Made by a program: the position numbers and the translations under genes. A model generated the notes under the pieces. It saw only the letters and a list, made by a program, of their open reading frames with translations, did not search any database and was not told where the DNA came from. From contig NZ_VBTZ01000002.1 of assembly GCF_005771425.1 (NCBI RefSeq), positions 248,001 through 312,000 on the forward strand: DNA of 64,000 nt, in the 5' to 3' direction. Below are positions 10,294-18,731 of this stretch, in pieces. How positions within the stretch are numbered: position 1 is the stretch's first letter; every line of letters begins with the position of its first letter. Origin of the DNA: Methylocystis sp. B8 (GTDB taxonomy: Bacteria > Pseudomonadota > Alphaproteobacteria > Rhizobiales > Beijerinckiaceae).

Positions 10294-11136
10294 ATGAACT
10301 TGGAAGACGTACTCATTCGCCGAATGTCGAAAGCCGAGCTTTGTCTGGCGTTCGATTGGGCTGCGGCTGAGGGCTGGAATCCCGGCCTCTATGACGCTGA
10401 GAGTTTCTACGCTGTCGATCCGGAAGGATTCTTTATTGCGGAGCGCGCGGGCGAACCCTTGGGCTGCGTTTGCGGCGTCGCTTATGACGAGACTTTTGGC
10501 TACGTCGGACTCTTCATCGTTCGCGCGCCTTATCGCGGACAGGGCGTCGGCCTTCAGCTCTTAGACGTTGCGCTACGCCATGTTGAGGGACGCAATGTTG
10601 GGCTCGACGCGGTGATCGCCATGCAAGAGACTTATGGGCGATACGGGTTCAAATTCGCCTATCGCGTTATTCGCCACCAATGCATTGGCGGCGGCGATTC
10701 GCCCTCCGACGTAACGGAACTGGCCTCTGTGCCTTTTGACGAAATCGTGCGTTACGACGCAACCGTCTTTCCGGCATCGCGCGCGAAATTTCTCTCGCGC
10801 TGGATCGCTCAGCCGCGCAGCGCGGCGCTGGCGTTTATGACGCACGGGCGGGTCGCCGGCTACGGGGCGCTGCGCGCCTGCTTCGAGGGATACAAGATCG
10901 GGCCCCTGTTCGCAGACGATCCGCAGATCGCCGACGCGCTGTTTGAAGGCTTATGCGCACGAGCAAATGGCGCGCCTGTCTTTCTCGACACGCCAGAAGC
11001 GAACCCCGCTGCGATCGAACTTGCGCAACGGCGAAAAATGACGCCCGTATTCGACACGGCGCGCATGTATACGCGAGGAGCGCCGCCGGGTCGGATCGAT
11101 CATTGCTACGGAGTCACGACTCTCGAACTGGGGTAG
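10294..11136 (+). CDS. GNAT-family N-acetyltransferase (two-domain, YitH-like)
   Basis: 280 residues. The N-terminal half is a GNAT domain with the acetyl-CoA loop motif RAPYRGQGVGLQLLDVAL at about residues 74-91 and the preceding beta strand GYVGLFIV. After residue 145 comes a second lobe (SRAKFLSRWIAQPRSAALAF, GYGALRACFEGYKIGPLFADD, PEANPAAIELA) of the type found in YitH/Acetyltransf_18 proteins. Acceptor unknown. It lies 50 bases downstream of the Prs-like gene on the same strand and may be co-transcribed. Confidence 0.88.
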   Translation: MNLEDVLIRRMSKAELCLAFDWAAAEGWNPGLYDAESFYAVDPEGFFIAERAGEPLGCVCGVAYDETFGYVGLFIVRAPYRGQGVGLQLLDVALRHVEGRNVGLDAVIAMQETYGRYGFKFAYRVIRHQCIGGGDSPSDVTELASVPFDEIVRYDATVFPASRAKFLSRWIAQPRSAALAFMTHGRVAGYGALRACFEGYKIGPLFADDPQIADALFEGLCARANGAPVFLDTPEANPAAIELAQRRKMTPVFDTARMYTRGAPPGRIDHCYGVTTLELG

Positions 11137-11250
11137 TTCACGCCAACCCCTATGCGATCGAGCGGCTGGCCGATTAGGTCGGCAAGCCGCTGTCGCTCTT
11201 CCCAAGAGGAATGCCGCGAAGCGCCCGCACATTGGGCGACGCGTCCCTTT

Positions 11251-11529
11251 TTAGTAGTAATAGCGCCGTCGGTAATATGGGCGCGGCGCCGTCGCGGCGC
11301 CAATGATCGCGCCGCCGGCAGCGCCGACCGCCCCCGCGGCGAGCGTCGGCCCCGCCAAACCGCCTGAAGCAAGCGCGCCGATTCCGGCGCCGCCGAGGCC
11401 GCCGATGATACCGCCGCCGAGCGCGCGTTCTCCCGGCGTATAGCAGCCATAAAGCGGCACGGAGGCGGTCAGAAGCGTCACTAGGACGAGGGCTTTCTTG
11501 ACCCCGCGGGGCGTCGCGATGCTGTTCAT
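11251..11529 (-). CDS. Small glycine-zipper lipoprotein-like protein
   Basis: About 92 residues. An N-terminal hydrophobic segment ends in a lipobox-like VPLYGC, after which the mature part is a glycine zipper (GGGIIGGLGGAGIGALASGG, then GAVGAAGGAIIGAA) and a basic/aromatic tail rich in Arg and Tyr. Such proteins are typically outer-membrane or periplasmic; no specific role can be given. AGGGAA seven bases before the ATG at 11529 decides for this start over an in-frame ATG nine codons upstream. Confidence 0.7.
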   Translation of the reverse strand: MNSIATPRGVKKALVLVTLLTASVPLYGCYTPGERALGGGIIGGLGGAGIGALASGGLAGPTLAAGAVGAAGGAIIGAATAPRPYYRRRYYY

Positions 11530-11900
11530 ATTCGTTCCCTGGTTCATGGTCGTCACGCATCGGCGCTAAGGCCGAGCTTTGCCGAATGAACCCACATTTG
11601 CGCCAGAACGATGGCCCATCGCAGGCAGCTTGATGTGCGCAGAAAGAGGGGTCCAAACTCGCAGAACTTTGTCTCGCTGTTCTTTCAAATAAGAATATTT
11701 AGAAGGACGATTTCTAAAAGATTTCCGATGAAGGACGCATGGTATTGACCCTACGATTTGCTTGTTAAATCCTGCGGCAATGCAGTTGGCGTGAAGACAT
11801 TCTCGATCTCTGCAATCCACGACTTTGAGCTGAATGCTCGCCTTCAATCAAAAAATCGGGTTTGCGAGCGCTGCGGCATGCGATCCCGAAGGAGAGGACA
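11530..11900. other. Intergenic region without recognised gene
   Basis: 371 bases between the leftward glycine-zipper gene and the rightward small gene at 11901. It is more AT-rich than its surroundings around 11680-11740 and contains the inverted repeat annotated separately. I see no coding region or RNA gene with support. Confidence 0.5.
11698..11718. promoter_or_regulatory. Inverted repeat TTTAGAA-N7-TTCTAAA, possible operator
   Basis: A perfect 7-bp inverted repeat with a 7-bp spacer in the AT-rich part of the intergenic region upstream of the 11901/12172/12507 gene group. Half-sites resemble Fur-superfamily (Irr/Fur) boxes, and an Irr homologue is encoded at 63482-63964, but the spacing is not one I can equate with a proven Irr box. 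Function is inference. Confidence 0.4.
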
Positions 11901-12140
11901 ATGTGCGATTTGGCGCTCGAAAAAAACCGCATTGATTCGATTCTCGCCGAAGCGATGAACCATGGTCCGGTTCGAACGTCGATCGATGCAACAGAGCTCG
12001 CCGGTTACGGACTTGCGGCGCTGCGCAGCCACTATGCGCTTTCCTGTCCTGATGAGTGCATGCGCAAGCGATGCGACGAATTCGCCGCGATCGTCGCACT
12101 GTCGCGGCGCGCGCAGCAGCGCCTGCTCCAGACTGCCTGA
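11901..12140 (+). CDS. Hypothetical protein, 79 residues
   Basis: Starts at ATG behind a good GGAG ribosome site (GAAGGAGAGGACA). The product is a soluble, mostly helical small protein with two Cys near the centre (LSCPDECMRKRCDEF, three Cys in total) and no signal peptide. I do not recognise a family. It is 31 bases upstream of the heme-monooxygenase-like gene and probably in the same transcript, which ends with ahpC. The Cys cluster could bind a metal, but that is speculation. Confidence 0.6.
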   Translation: MCDLALEKNRIDSILAEAMNHGPVRTSIDATELAGYGLAALRSHYALSCPDECMRKRCDEFAAIVALSRRAQQRLLQTA

Positions 12141-12171
12141 AAGATTCCGGACAGAGAAAAAGGACCGCGCG

Positions 12172-12477
12172 ATGTTTATGGCGTCGAATCAGTTCAAGGT
12201 CGTTAAGGGCTGCGAAGAAACATTCGAAACGGCTTGGCGAGAAACGAGCGTCCGACTGCGCGACGCGGCAGGCCTGATCGGATTTCGCTTCCATAAGGGA
12301 AGAGAGGTCGGTCCGCATGTGCTCTATTTCTCAGTGACGATGTGGGAGACGGAGGAGCGCTTCATCGACTGGCGGCGCGGCGAACTTTATGGCGCCCCTC
12401 GCGGAAGCCTCGACCCGCGCTGCGCTTCACGGCTCGAGGAGTTCGACGCGGCCGTCTCAAGAAGCAATCCGCAATAG
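12172..12477 (+). CDS. Antibiotic-biosynthesis-monooxygenase fold protein, IsdG/HmoA-like
   Basis: 101 residues of the dimeric ferredoxin-like ABM fold. The pattern ASNQFKVVKGCEETFETAW and later VTMWETEERFIDWRRG matches heme-degrading monooxygenases of the IsdG/HmoA type: the Asn at residue 6 and Trp in MWETEE are at the expected places. The axial His that IsdG carries shortly after the Trp is replaced by a YGAPRG segment, so heme degradation is not assured. Ribosome site AAAAAGGA precedes ATG. Located between the small Cys-rich protein and ahpC, in a likely iron/peroxide stress transcript. Confidence 0.75.
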   Translation: MFMASNQFKVVKGCEETFETAWRETSVRLRDAAGLIGFRFHKGREVGPHVLYFSVTMWETEERFIDWRRGELYGAPRGSLDPRCASRLEEFDAAVSRSNPQ

Positions 12478-12506
12478 CGCTCGGACGCATTTCCTGGAGG
12501 AAGCAC

Positions 12507-13064
12507 ATGTTAGGAATTGGCGACCGCCTGCCAAGTTTCACAGCGATCGGCGTGAAGCCGGGATTTAACGAGATCGAGGAGAACGGCGAGACCGCGTTCG
12601 AAACGGTGAGTGAGATGAGCTTTCCCGGCAAATGGAAAGTGATCTTTTTCTATCCGAAGGATTTCACCTTCGTTTGCCCGACGGAAATCGCCGGCTTCGC
12701 TCGCTTGTCGGATGATTTCGCCAAGCGCGACGCCGTCGTTCTCGGCGGTTCGACGGATAATGAATTCGTCAAGCTTGCTTGGCGACGCGATCACAGCGAC
12801 CTGAGGAATTTACCGATCTGGCAGTTCGCCGATTCGAAAGGCGATCTCGTCGATGGCTTGGGAGTTAGGGCGCCCTCAGGCGTCGCCTATCGCGCCACCT
12901 TCGTCGTCGATCCCGACAACGTCATTCAACACGTGTATGCGACGAACCTCGACGTGGGCCGCGCGCCCGACGACACGCTGCGCGTGCTCGACGCCTTGCA
13001 GACCGGCGCCCTCTGCGCCTGCAACCGGCCGGTCGGCGGCGAAACGCTCACCCCCGCCGCGTGA
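12507..13064 (+). CDS. ahpC: Alkyl hydroperoxide reductase C, AhpD-dependent (actinobacterial-like) type
   Basis: 185 residues, peroxiredoxin fold. The peroxidatic motif FYPKDFTFVCPTE places Cys57, and the C-terminal CAC pair (Cys170, Cys172 in GALCACNRPVGG) is characteristic of the mycobacterial-type AhpC that is reduced through AhpD. It reduces peroxides to alcohols or water in the cytoplasm. A strong GGAGG site sits six bases before ATG. No ahpD is visible in the window, so the reductant must be encoded elsewhere. Confidence 0.93.
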   Translation: MLGIGDRLPSFTAIGVKPGFNEIEENGETAFETVSEMSFPGKWKVIFFYPKDFTFVCPTEIAGFARLSDDFAKRDAVVLGGSTDNEFVKLAWRRDHSDLRNLPIWQFADSKGDLVDGLGVRAPSGVAYRATFVVDPDNVIQHVYATNLDVGRAPDDTLRVLDALQTGALCACNRPVGGETLTPAA

Positions 13065-13117
13065 CTCGGATACGACGGCATGGCCCGCGCTAACGCAGCG
13101 AAGCGCGGAATGCCTCG

Positions 13118-13309
13118 CTATTCGACCGCTTCGGCTTTAACGAAGTTCCAGGACGCCGTATCGACGATCCTGCTTTCGCAGTCCTCGTTGGTCAGCCTCG
13201 CGCAGGTGCCTTCGACCGCCATAACGGTCCAAAAGTCGCTTTCTTCGTCCCAGGCCCCTTCGTAATTCACGAGAGTCGTGACTTTGTATACTCTGCCGGC
13301 CTCAAGCAT
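13118..13309 (-). CDS. Hypothetical protein, 63 residues
   Basis: A short, acidic protein with beta-strand-like composition (RVYKVTTLVNYEG, DFWTVMAVEGTCARL, SRIVDTASWNFVKAE) and two Cys. The ATG is preceded by AAAGGA at good spacing, which together with the sensible composition supports a real gene. No family is recognised. Convergent with ahpC, 53 bases away. Confidence 0.6.
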   Translation of the reverse strand: MLEAGRVYKVTTLVNYEGAWDEESDFWTVMAVEGTCARLTNEDCESRIVDTASWNFVKAEAVE

Positions 13310-13461
13310 ATTGCAGTCCTTTGCGGAAAGATCTCTCTAAGGAGACACACGGCATTGGCTCAACGCGACGATCCTCATCGTCGCCACGAAGCGGGCAAAA
13401 TTAGGGAAAGCTGAAGGCGACACATAGAACAGCAAGAGCGAGCTGGCTCCAATACTTAAGT

Positions 13462-14220
13462 TTACGGCGCGTTGACGCCGCAGCGGATGTAAAGAGGCGC
13501 CGATAATGGCAGATTCGGCGGATCGGCGCGCCAGGCCGCCTCGAGCTCCCGATCGATAAGCGCCAGCGGGTCGCTGTCATAACGCAGCCTGTATTTCTCG
13601 ACCGCGGACCAGGTCTTGAGAAAGCTCATGAGATCGCTCTTCGATCGCGCGATCGGCGTATGAAACGGCGGGCTTTCGATCTCCTTGAATGGAAACGGCA
13701 GGGTTTCGTAGCGATTGAAATAAAGCGAAGAATTCTGGCCCCAAAAGGGGCCGAGAATATCCTCCTTGAGCTTACGCAGAATCAAATCGATCGGCTCGAC
13801 CTCTGTCCGCGGCCAGTCATAGGTCCATGCCGCTATGATCCCATCGGGGCGCAAAGCGCGCCGCGCGTTTTCGTAAAATCTCGGCAGGTCGAACCAGTGG
13901 ATCGAACAGGCGCAGGCGATGAGATCGACCTCTTTGCGCAGGCCGAGATCATCTTCCGCTCGCGCAATACGATAATCGACGTTCGCTTCCTTCGGCGCGA
14001 GCGCGAGCTGCCGCTCATCAAAATCAGTCGCGAGCACTTTTATGAAGTGGCGCGAAAGGCCGACGGCCGCCTGTCCGCTCCCTGACCCGCAATCCCAGGC
14101 GAGACGATTCTCTTTCGCGGCGCGCGCAAGCCAGGCGAACAGCGCGTCGGGATAATGCGGGCGAAAGGCGCGATAGTCGTCGGCGTTGTCGCCGAACACC
14201 ATCATCTGGCGTGCGTCCAT
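13462..14220 (-). CDS. Class I SAM-dependent methyltransferase
   Basis: 252 residues from ATG 14220, chosen because GAGGG precedes it and the upstream 35 codons look non-coding. Motif I is AWDCGSGSGQAAVGLS, the acidic residue of motif II is in VLATDFDERQL, and the post-I/II motif IACACSIHWFDLPRFYENARRALRPDG follows. This is the small Trans-aconitate-methyltransferase-like family (Methyltransf_11/25); the substrate cannot be assigned. It starts 10 bases after the upstream YheT-type hydrolase and is likely in one transcript with it. Confidence 0.85.
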   Translation of the reverse strand: MDARQMMVFGDNADDYRAFRPHYPDALFAWLARAAKENRLAWDCGSGSGQAAVGLSRHFIKVLATDFDERQLALAPKEANVDYRIARAEDDLGLRKEVDLIACACSIHWFDLPRFYENARRALRPDGIIAAWTYDWPRTEVEPIDLILRKLKEDILGPFWGQNSSLYFNRYETLPFPFKEIESPPFHTPIARSKSDLMSFLKTWSAVEKYRLRYDSDPLALIDRELEAAWRADPPNLPLSAPLYIRCGVNAP

Positions 14221-14230
14221 TCTGCAGCCC

Positions 14231-15244
14231 TCACTCCGTCTCGAACAGCCGACGCCCAAGACCTTTTCGCTGGAGCCACTGCGCCGTAACGCGATCATGC
14301 CATGGCGTGAGGCTGTCCGCCGCATGGAAGCCCATGTGCCCGCCGCCGGGGATCAAAACCGTCTCGATCACTGGCAGGCGTGACCAATCGACAGTCGTAT
14401 AGCATTCCGCCGGAATCCAGGGGTCGTCGAGAGCCTGCAGGATCAGCGTTGGCAGCGTCGCGCCGGCGAGGAAGTTCTTGGCGGCGTTGGCTTCATAATA
14501 GTCATCGGCGCCGCGATAGCCGAAATGCGGCGCGACGAAACGATCGTCGAATTCATAGACGTTGCGGGCGCCAGCGATTGCCGCGCGCTCATCGGTGGTG
14601 AGTTCTGCGCCGGGCGCAAGCGCCTCGCGTTTCATCTGATCGAGCATGTAGCGATGATAGGCGAAGTTGCGCGGCGCCATCATACGGCCGCAGGTGGCGG
14701 CGAGATCGATCGGCGTCGACACCGCGACGGCGGCGCGCACGGGTAAGCCGTGGCCGCCCTCGCCGATAAATTTCAGCACGAGATTGCCGCCGAGCGAATT
14801 GCCGACGAGCACGATTCCGTGGCGCATGAGGTCGGCAGGCAAAGCGCGCAGCGCCGCGGCGAGATCCTCGGTCTTGCCGGCGTGGTAGCGGCCGCCTGAG
14901 GTCGGGCGCGATGGCTGAGAGCCTCGAAGATTAAGGCGCAGCACCGGCCAGCCCTGGCCGACGAGATAGCGCGCCGTCGCTATCCCGTGCCGGCTCGCCT
15001 CGGACCCTGCGAGCCCATGCGCCAGAACGATGAGCGGCGCGTTCGTATCCATGGCGGGCCGGTCGAGTCGCGCCGCGAGCCTGTCGCCATCCGGCATGGC
15101 GAGCAGCAGCCGCTCGCCGCCGAGAAGCTCCGGCGGTCCGCCACAGATGATGTTGCGCAGAGTCTGCAGATCGCCGCCGAACCACGGCGCCCGCTCACGA
15201 AATGGGGGAGGCGACGGCGAAGAGTTGGAAGGTTCCCCAGGCAT
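14231..15244 (-). CDS. YheT-family alpha/beta hydrolase
   Basis: 337 residues from the ATG at 15244; a TTG eight codons upstream is the alternative. The YheT family signature is clear: an N-terminal PPFRERAPWFGGDLQTL segment, LIVLAHGLAGSEAS oxyanion region, LVGNSLGGNLVLK with the nucleophile Ser, LILQALDDPW with the Asp and GGGHMGF with the His. The family has carboxylesterase-like activity with unknown natural substrate. It marks the last ordinary chromosomal gene before the accessory island that begins around 15.3 kb. Confidence 0.88.
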   Translation of the reverse strand: MPGEPSNSSPSPPPFRERAPWFGGDLQTLRNIICGGPPELLGGERLLLAMPDGDRLAARLDRPAMDTNAPLIVLAHGLAGSEASRHGIATARYLVGQGWPVLRLNLRGSQPSRPTSGGRYHAGKTEDLAAALRALPADLMRHGIVLVGNSLGGNLVLKFIGEGGHGLPVRAAVAVSTPIDLAATCGRMMAPRNFAYHRYMLDQMKREALAPGAELTTDERAAIAGARNVYEFDDRFVAPHFGYRGADDYYEANAAKNFLAGATLPTLILQALDDPWIPAECYTTVDWSRLPVIETVLIPGGGHMGFHAADSLTPWHDRVTAQWLQRKGLGRRLFETE

Positions 15245-15498
15245 GTCCCTGATCGTTCGCGTCTTCAATGAACAGCTTCCGCTCCGTACGATTCCAGTCT
15301 CGTGAATTCAGATTAACCTTCTACGCGAATAGCATTCCGACGAACAAAAAGGGATAATGCTATCGTCGGTATCAGCCTCATTTTGGGCACTCCCTCCTCG
15401 CTGCGTCCAGTTCGAACTCCTGCGCATAATATCAATTTTGATTTTGCGCTCAGGCTTTGGGTATAGGGGGATGACCTTCGAACACCGCAACGGGGTGT

Positions 15499-16608
15499 TT
15501 ATGGGAGATTAGCATTTCCTTTCAAATATGTTGAAACAACTGTAACAAGAACTGGTACAAGGATAGAAGTTGTAAATAATTTTACCACAGTATCAAGATT
15601 TAGAGGCCATGAAGGAATGGACCTTATCCGCGAGTATACTTTTTCATAAAAGTCAAATCGTCTTTGCGTTGCCTCACACCACCTTAATATGTTGCTTACA
15701 TATGTTCGGTTTGCTGTGAGGTCAAACCTTCTTATTAGAAGTCTTTTGGAGTCGCGCAGTTTACGATGCACCAAGTAAATAGGCGTCATGAAGCTGATTA
15801 TTTGACAGATAGAATATAGAGCCAGCATCAAATAACTAACCAAGAGAGCTCTTGGCCCGTTGCTCTGGCCTATTATCACTATAAGAGGCGCAAAGAGCCA
15901 GCCGGTACAAAACATAATGGATGTTTGTAGCGCGAGCTTCCCGACAAAGGATAAGCCAAGAACGCCATCATATGAATAAATATTGCTCTTTAAGTCGCAT
16001 TTTACCAGTAGGTGGGTTAGATATATCGCTTTGAACGAGTTACAGAATCCGAGTGATGTGTAATACCCAACCAATACGACGCCAAGCAATAAAATATAGA
16101 ATAACCAGTCTTGGAAAGGATGATCGCTGACAATTAAGTTTTCTATAAACCCCATCGAAGCGAAGTATCCGACAACAACAAGCAGCATCCAAATAACTGT
16201 AAAATAAATGTTTACTCTTATTACGTAAGGTCCACCTAAAAAGGAGCGTCTTAGTCGTTCCATTCCGGGTGATGGATATTCCATCAAGAGCCTGGACTCC
16301 CGAGCAAAATTTGGCAGGATTTTGCTCTCATAATACCATACTTGTGGTGGTCCCGCGACGATCCAAGAACAAGCACCCAGGAGCGCCGCCGTCTCTTCTA
16401 TTGAAAGCCGCCATGGATTCGATCTGACAAAGTATATAAATAGGAGAAGCGCTACCACCGGCAGGATGTGTATTAGACCTCCCAGAAACAATTTCGTACC
16501 GGGTGAGCCGGGTAGCGACTGTATTGTCTTTGTAACCCCCGACCAATGGTTACGAACGTGAATATTGAATCCTATCAGACGTAGAAATAAACGTATGAGA
16601 GATCCCAT
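15499..16608 (-). CDS. Multi-pass membrane protein of unknown function
   Basis: 369 residues, six or seven hydrophobic segments (around residues 43-63, 75-93, 128-152, 168-188, 228-248, 255-282 and 345-365), and basic inter-helix loops. No family recognised. Codon usage is markedly AT-rich compared with the genes to the left and with the core genes to the right, which points to recent acquisition. It begins 7 bases after the flavoprotein gene, behind a GAGG site, so the two form an operon and probably act in the same membrane process, perhaps lipid or isoprenoid modification; that is inference from the partner. Confidence 0.75.
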   Translation of the reverse strand: MGSLIRLFLRLIGFNIHVRNHWSGVTKTIQSLPGSPGTKLFLGGLIHILPVVALLLFIYFVRSNPWRLSIEETAALLGACSWIVAGPPQVWYYESKILPNFARESRLLMEYPSPGMERLRRSFLGGPYVIRVNIYFTVIWMLLVVVGYFASMGFIENLIVSDHPFQDWLFYILLLGVVLVGYYTSLGFCNSFKAIYLTHLLVKCDLKSNIYSYDGVLGLSFVGKLALQTSIMFCTGWLFAPLIVIIGQSNGPRALLVSYLMLALYSICQIISFMTPIYLVHRKLRDSKRLLIRRFDLTANRTYVSNILRWCEATQRRFDFYEKVYSRIRSIPSWPLNLDTVVKLFTTSILVPVLVTVVSTYLKGNANLP

Positions 16609-16615
16609 AAGAGCC

Positions 16616-17785
16616 TCATCGCTTAAGATATATATATTTTCGGATGGCTTTTTTTACTTGTTGAAAGAATAATCTGGGTAATTCCCGGTACTCAAGCTCA
16701 CCCGCGAGAATGTCCATATAGCCTCTTTGCAACGTTGAAGCGTCCGAGAACGCCCAGTCGAATGTGCGCCGCAGGAATGTTGGAAAAATCAGCCACTTCC
16801 AATAATTGGCCATTTTAAGTGACGAGAAAATTGGAACGAGATGACGTAGATAAACGTCCAGCGCGATTTCAGGTTTGCCGGACTTCCGAGCTTCCAAAAT
16901 GGCCTGAGCTGCGGCGTGACCACTCTGCATTGCATAAGCGATTCCTTCACCCGTTATGGGATCGACGAATCCTGCAGCATCTCCGCACAAAAGGTCGCGA
17001 TCGCGACCCGGTCGTTGCCGAAAATCCCCAAACGGAATGAATTGGCCTTTCACGTGAAGGGACTCCGCCGATATGCCATGCTGACATAGGAATTGGTCCA
17101 AGGATCCCTTCATCGACGTATTGGAATCATGAATGCCGCCTACGCCAACTGTAAAGGTCTTTTGCTTGGGAAACACCCAGCCATATCCCCACCGTGTAAT
17201 GCCGAAATCGATATCGACGGAGTTGTCGCGCTGCGGCAATGAGTTTCGTGGCACCTCAACCTCGAGACCAAATCCTATGGTGCGAGGATCAAATGAACGG
17301 CCAAAAAGATATTTTGCGCAAAGACTGTTGACTCCATCCGCACCAATAAGGTGCGCAAATTCGATCGTCGATCCATCTGAAAGCTGCAACCTGCGCCGCT
17401 CGAACTCGATCACCGAGACTGCGTTGCCGAGATACATTTTGCAGCCGACCGACTCGGCAAGCCCGAGGAGATAGGCGTCGAAATCAAAACGCATGGTAAA
17501 ATAGAGCGTCGAATAATTGTGTAAGGAAGCAAGAGGTCGTCCATTAGAAATAAAATGTACATCTCTAGAACTTGTAAACAGATTTTCATCCCATTGACGA
17601 TGGAATACTTGCTCAAAAATTCCCTTGCTGCGAAGCGTGATTAAGCCACCACATAATTTGTTCCGAGGGAACTTACTCTTGTCGATTAGGCAAACAGAAA
17701 CGCCTGCGTTTGCAAGTGTAAACGCAGCAGCGCTTCCAGCCGGACCACCTCCAACCACAGCAACATCATAGGCGTAGGTGACCAT
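16616..17785 (-). CDS. Geranylgeranyl-reductase-family FAD-dependent oxidoreductase
   Basis: About 389 residues from ATG 17785 (a TTG seven codons upstream is the alternative). It has the FAD-binding VAVVGGGPAGSAAAFTLA at the N-terminus, PRNKLCGGLI, the second FAD motif LLCGDAAGFVDPITGEGIAYAM, and the family's middle segment GYGWVFPKQKTFTVGVGG. Relatives reduce isoprenoid chains of archaeal lipids, chlorophyll or quinones, or act as halogenase-like flavoproteins; substrate here is unknown. Chlorophyll synthesis genes are absent from the window. It is AT-rich like its downstream partner. Confidence 0.85.
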   Translation of the reverse strand: MVTYAYDVAVVGGGPAGSAAAFTLANAGVSVCLIDKSKFPRNKLCGGLITLRSKGIFEQVFHRQWDENLFTSSRDVHFISNGRPLASLHNYSTLYFTMRFDFDAYLLGLAESVGCKMYLGNAVSVIEFERRRLQLSDGSTIEFAHLIGADGVNSLCAKYLFGRSFDPRTIGFGLEVEVPRNSLPQRDNSVDIDFGITRWGYGWVFPKQKTFTVGVGGIHDSNTSMKGSLDQFLCQHGISAESLHVKGQFIPFGDFRQRPGRDRDLLCGDAAGFVDPITGEGIAYAMQSGHAAAQAILEARKSGKPEIALDVYLRHLVPIFSSLKMANYWKWLIFPTFLRRTFDWAFSDASTLQRGYMDILAGELEYRELPRLFFQQVKKAIRKYIYLKR

Positions 17786-18081
17786 CTGCTTCCGTTTCGG
17801 ATTCAACCAGCGTTTCTGTCAAACACCAAGACAAAAACGGTACAGAGAGTCAATGGAAGTGCTGTGACCCTATTCCGTTCATCCCGCTAGGGGGTTGGAG
17901 CCTCAGAGTGAGATTGGCGCAATAGCGCCGCGTGGAGCCGGGTGGGGACTACGGCAGAGCAGATCGCACATTGAGGTGCGGTAAGTGGCATAGGTTTTCC
18001 CGCCGCTTGATCGCCGAGCGCCGAATGGTGATTGTTGCGGGAGACCCATCACGCGATGGCCGTTCGAGCCTTTTCCAAAAC
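17786..18081. other. Intergenic region at left edge of the Cas1/PolB module
   Basis: 296 bases between the flavoprotein start and the 3' end of the HExxH gene. No gene, tRNA, direct repeat array or terminal inverted repeat matching the right side (25399-25861) was found by eye. It must carry the promoter of the flavoprotein operon. Confidence 0.4.
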
Positions 18082-18720
18082 TCAATCATCGGTCCGCGGT
18101 TCGCCGGAGGCGCGCGCAGATTTGAGCTCACTGATTTCGCCAGGCCGCCATTCAGGCCGCGTCGATTCCGGTATGGCGTCCTCAAGAAACGTTCTTATGC
18201 TCTGATATTCAAAAATTTTTCTTTCCGCCACCCTTCGCGCTGCAAAAGCTAGCAGTAAGCACCAGTCCGGAAAATGAAGCCGTCGGTTATAGATATCAAA
18301 GCAATCCTCAATAATTTCAGCATTTTGGCAATCTATCTCTGTGTAGTTCATTCGAATGTGTAGCTGCTCAAGGTAATGTGATGCTTCGTGACTCAAAAGC
18401 GGGAACATTTCACGATCAGTAACCGATATCAGGCGAAGATTCACGAGTAGAACGTCAACTTTGCGGTCAGGCAGACACAAGTGATTCTGCGCATCCACAC
18501 ACATGCCGGCTTCCGAGTCATGAAAAACCTTATTAATTTCTTCCAGCTCTGTCTGGCTAAAATTCCCGCAAATCGGAGTCAAGCGCTGGTTGCCGCTGTC
18601 TATGCCGATGATCCAAAACTCTCTCTCCCTGTCTTCCAAAATAGTAGTCAGATTTAGATCAAAGACTTGTGTGAGGGCGTTCTCAAAAAGCCTATACACC
18701 CTTTCGCCGAAACTTCCCAT
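18082..18720 (-). CDS. HExxH-containing (zincin-like) protein of the Cas1/PolB module
   Basis: 212 residues; no signal peptide, so likely cytoplasmic. The only motif I recognise is HEASH at residues 111-115 in the setting FPLLSHEASHYLEQL, a zinc-metallopeptidase-like motif, with possible third-ligand acidic residues downstream (EIIEDCFD). The remainder matches no family I know. AAGGAG lies nine bases before the ATG at 18720. The gene begins 11 bases after the repaired cas1 stop codon (18732-18734), which implies one operon with cas1. A peptidase role is inference from the motif only. Confidence 0.65.
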   Translation of the reverse strand: MGSFGERVYRLFENALTQVFDLNLTTILEDREREFWIIGIDSGNQRLTPICGNFSQTELEEINKVFHDSEAGMCVDAQNHLCLPDRKVDVLLVNLRLISVTDREMFPLLSHEASHYLEQLHIRMNYTEIDCQNAEIIEDCFDIYNRRLHFPDWCLLLAFAARRVAERKIFEYQSIRTFLEDAIPESTRPEWRPGEISELKSARASGEPRTDD

Positions 18721-18731
18721 GCGACTCTCCT

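Noticed and set aside
17786-18081. Possible CRISPR array or terminal inverted repeat beside cas1
   Set aside because: No direct repeats of 25-40 bases with regular spacing, and no long inverted match to 25399-25861 could be found by eye. Short imperfect matches are at chance level.
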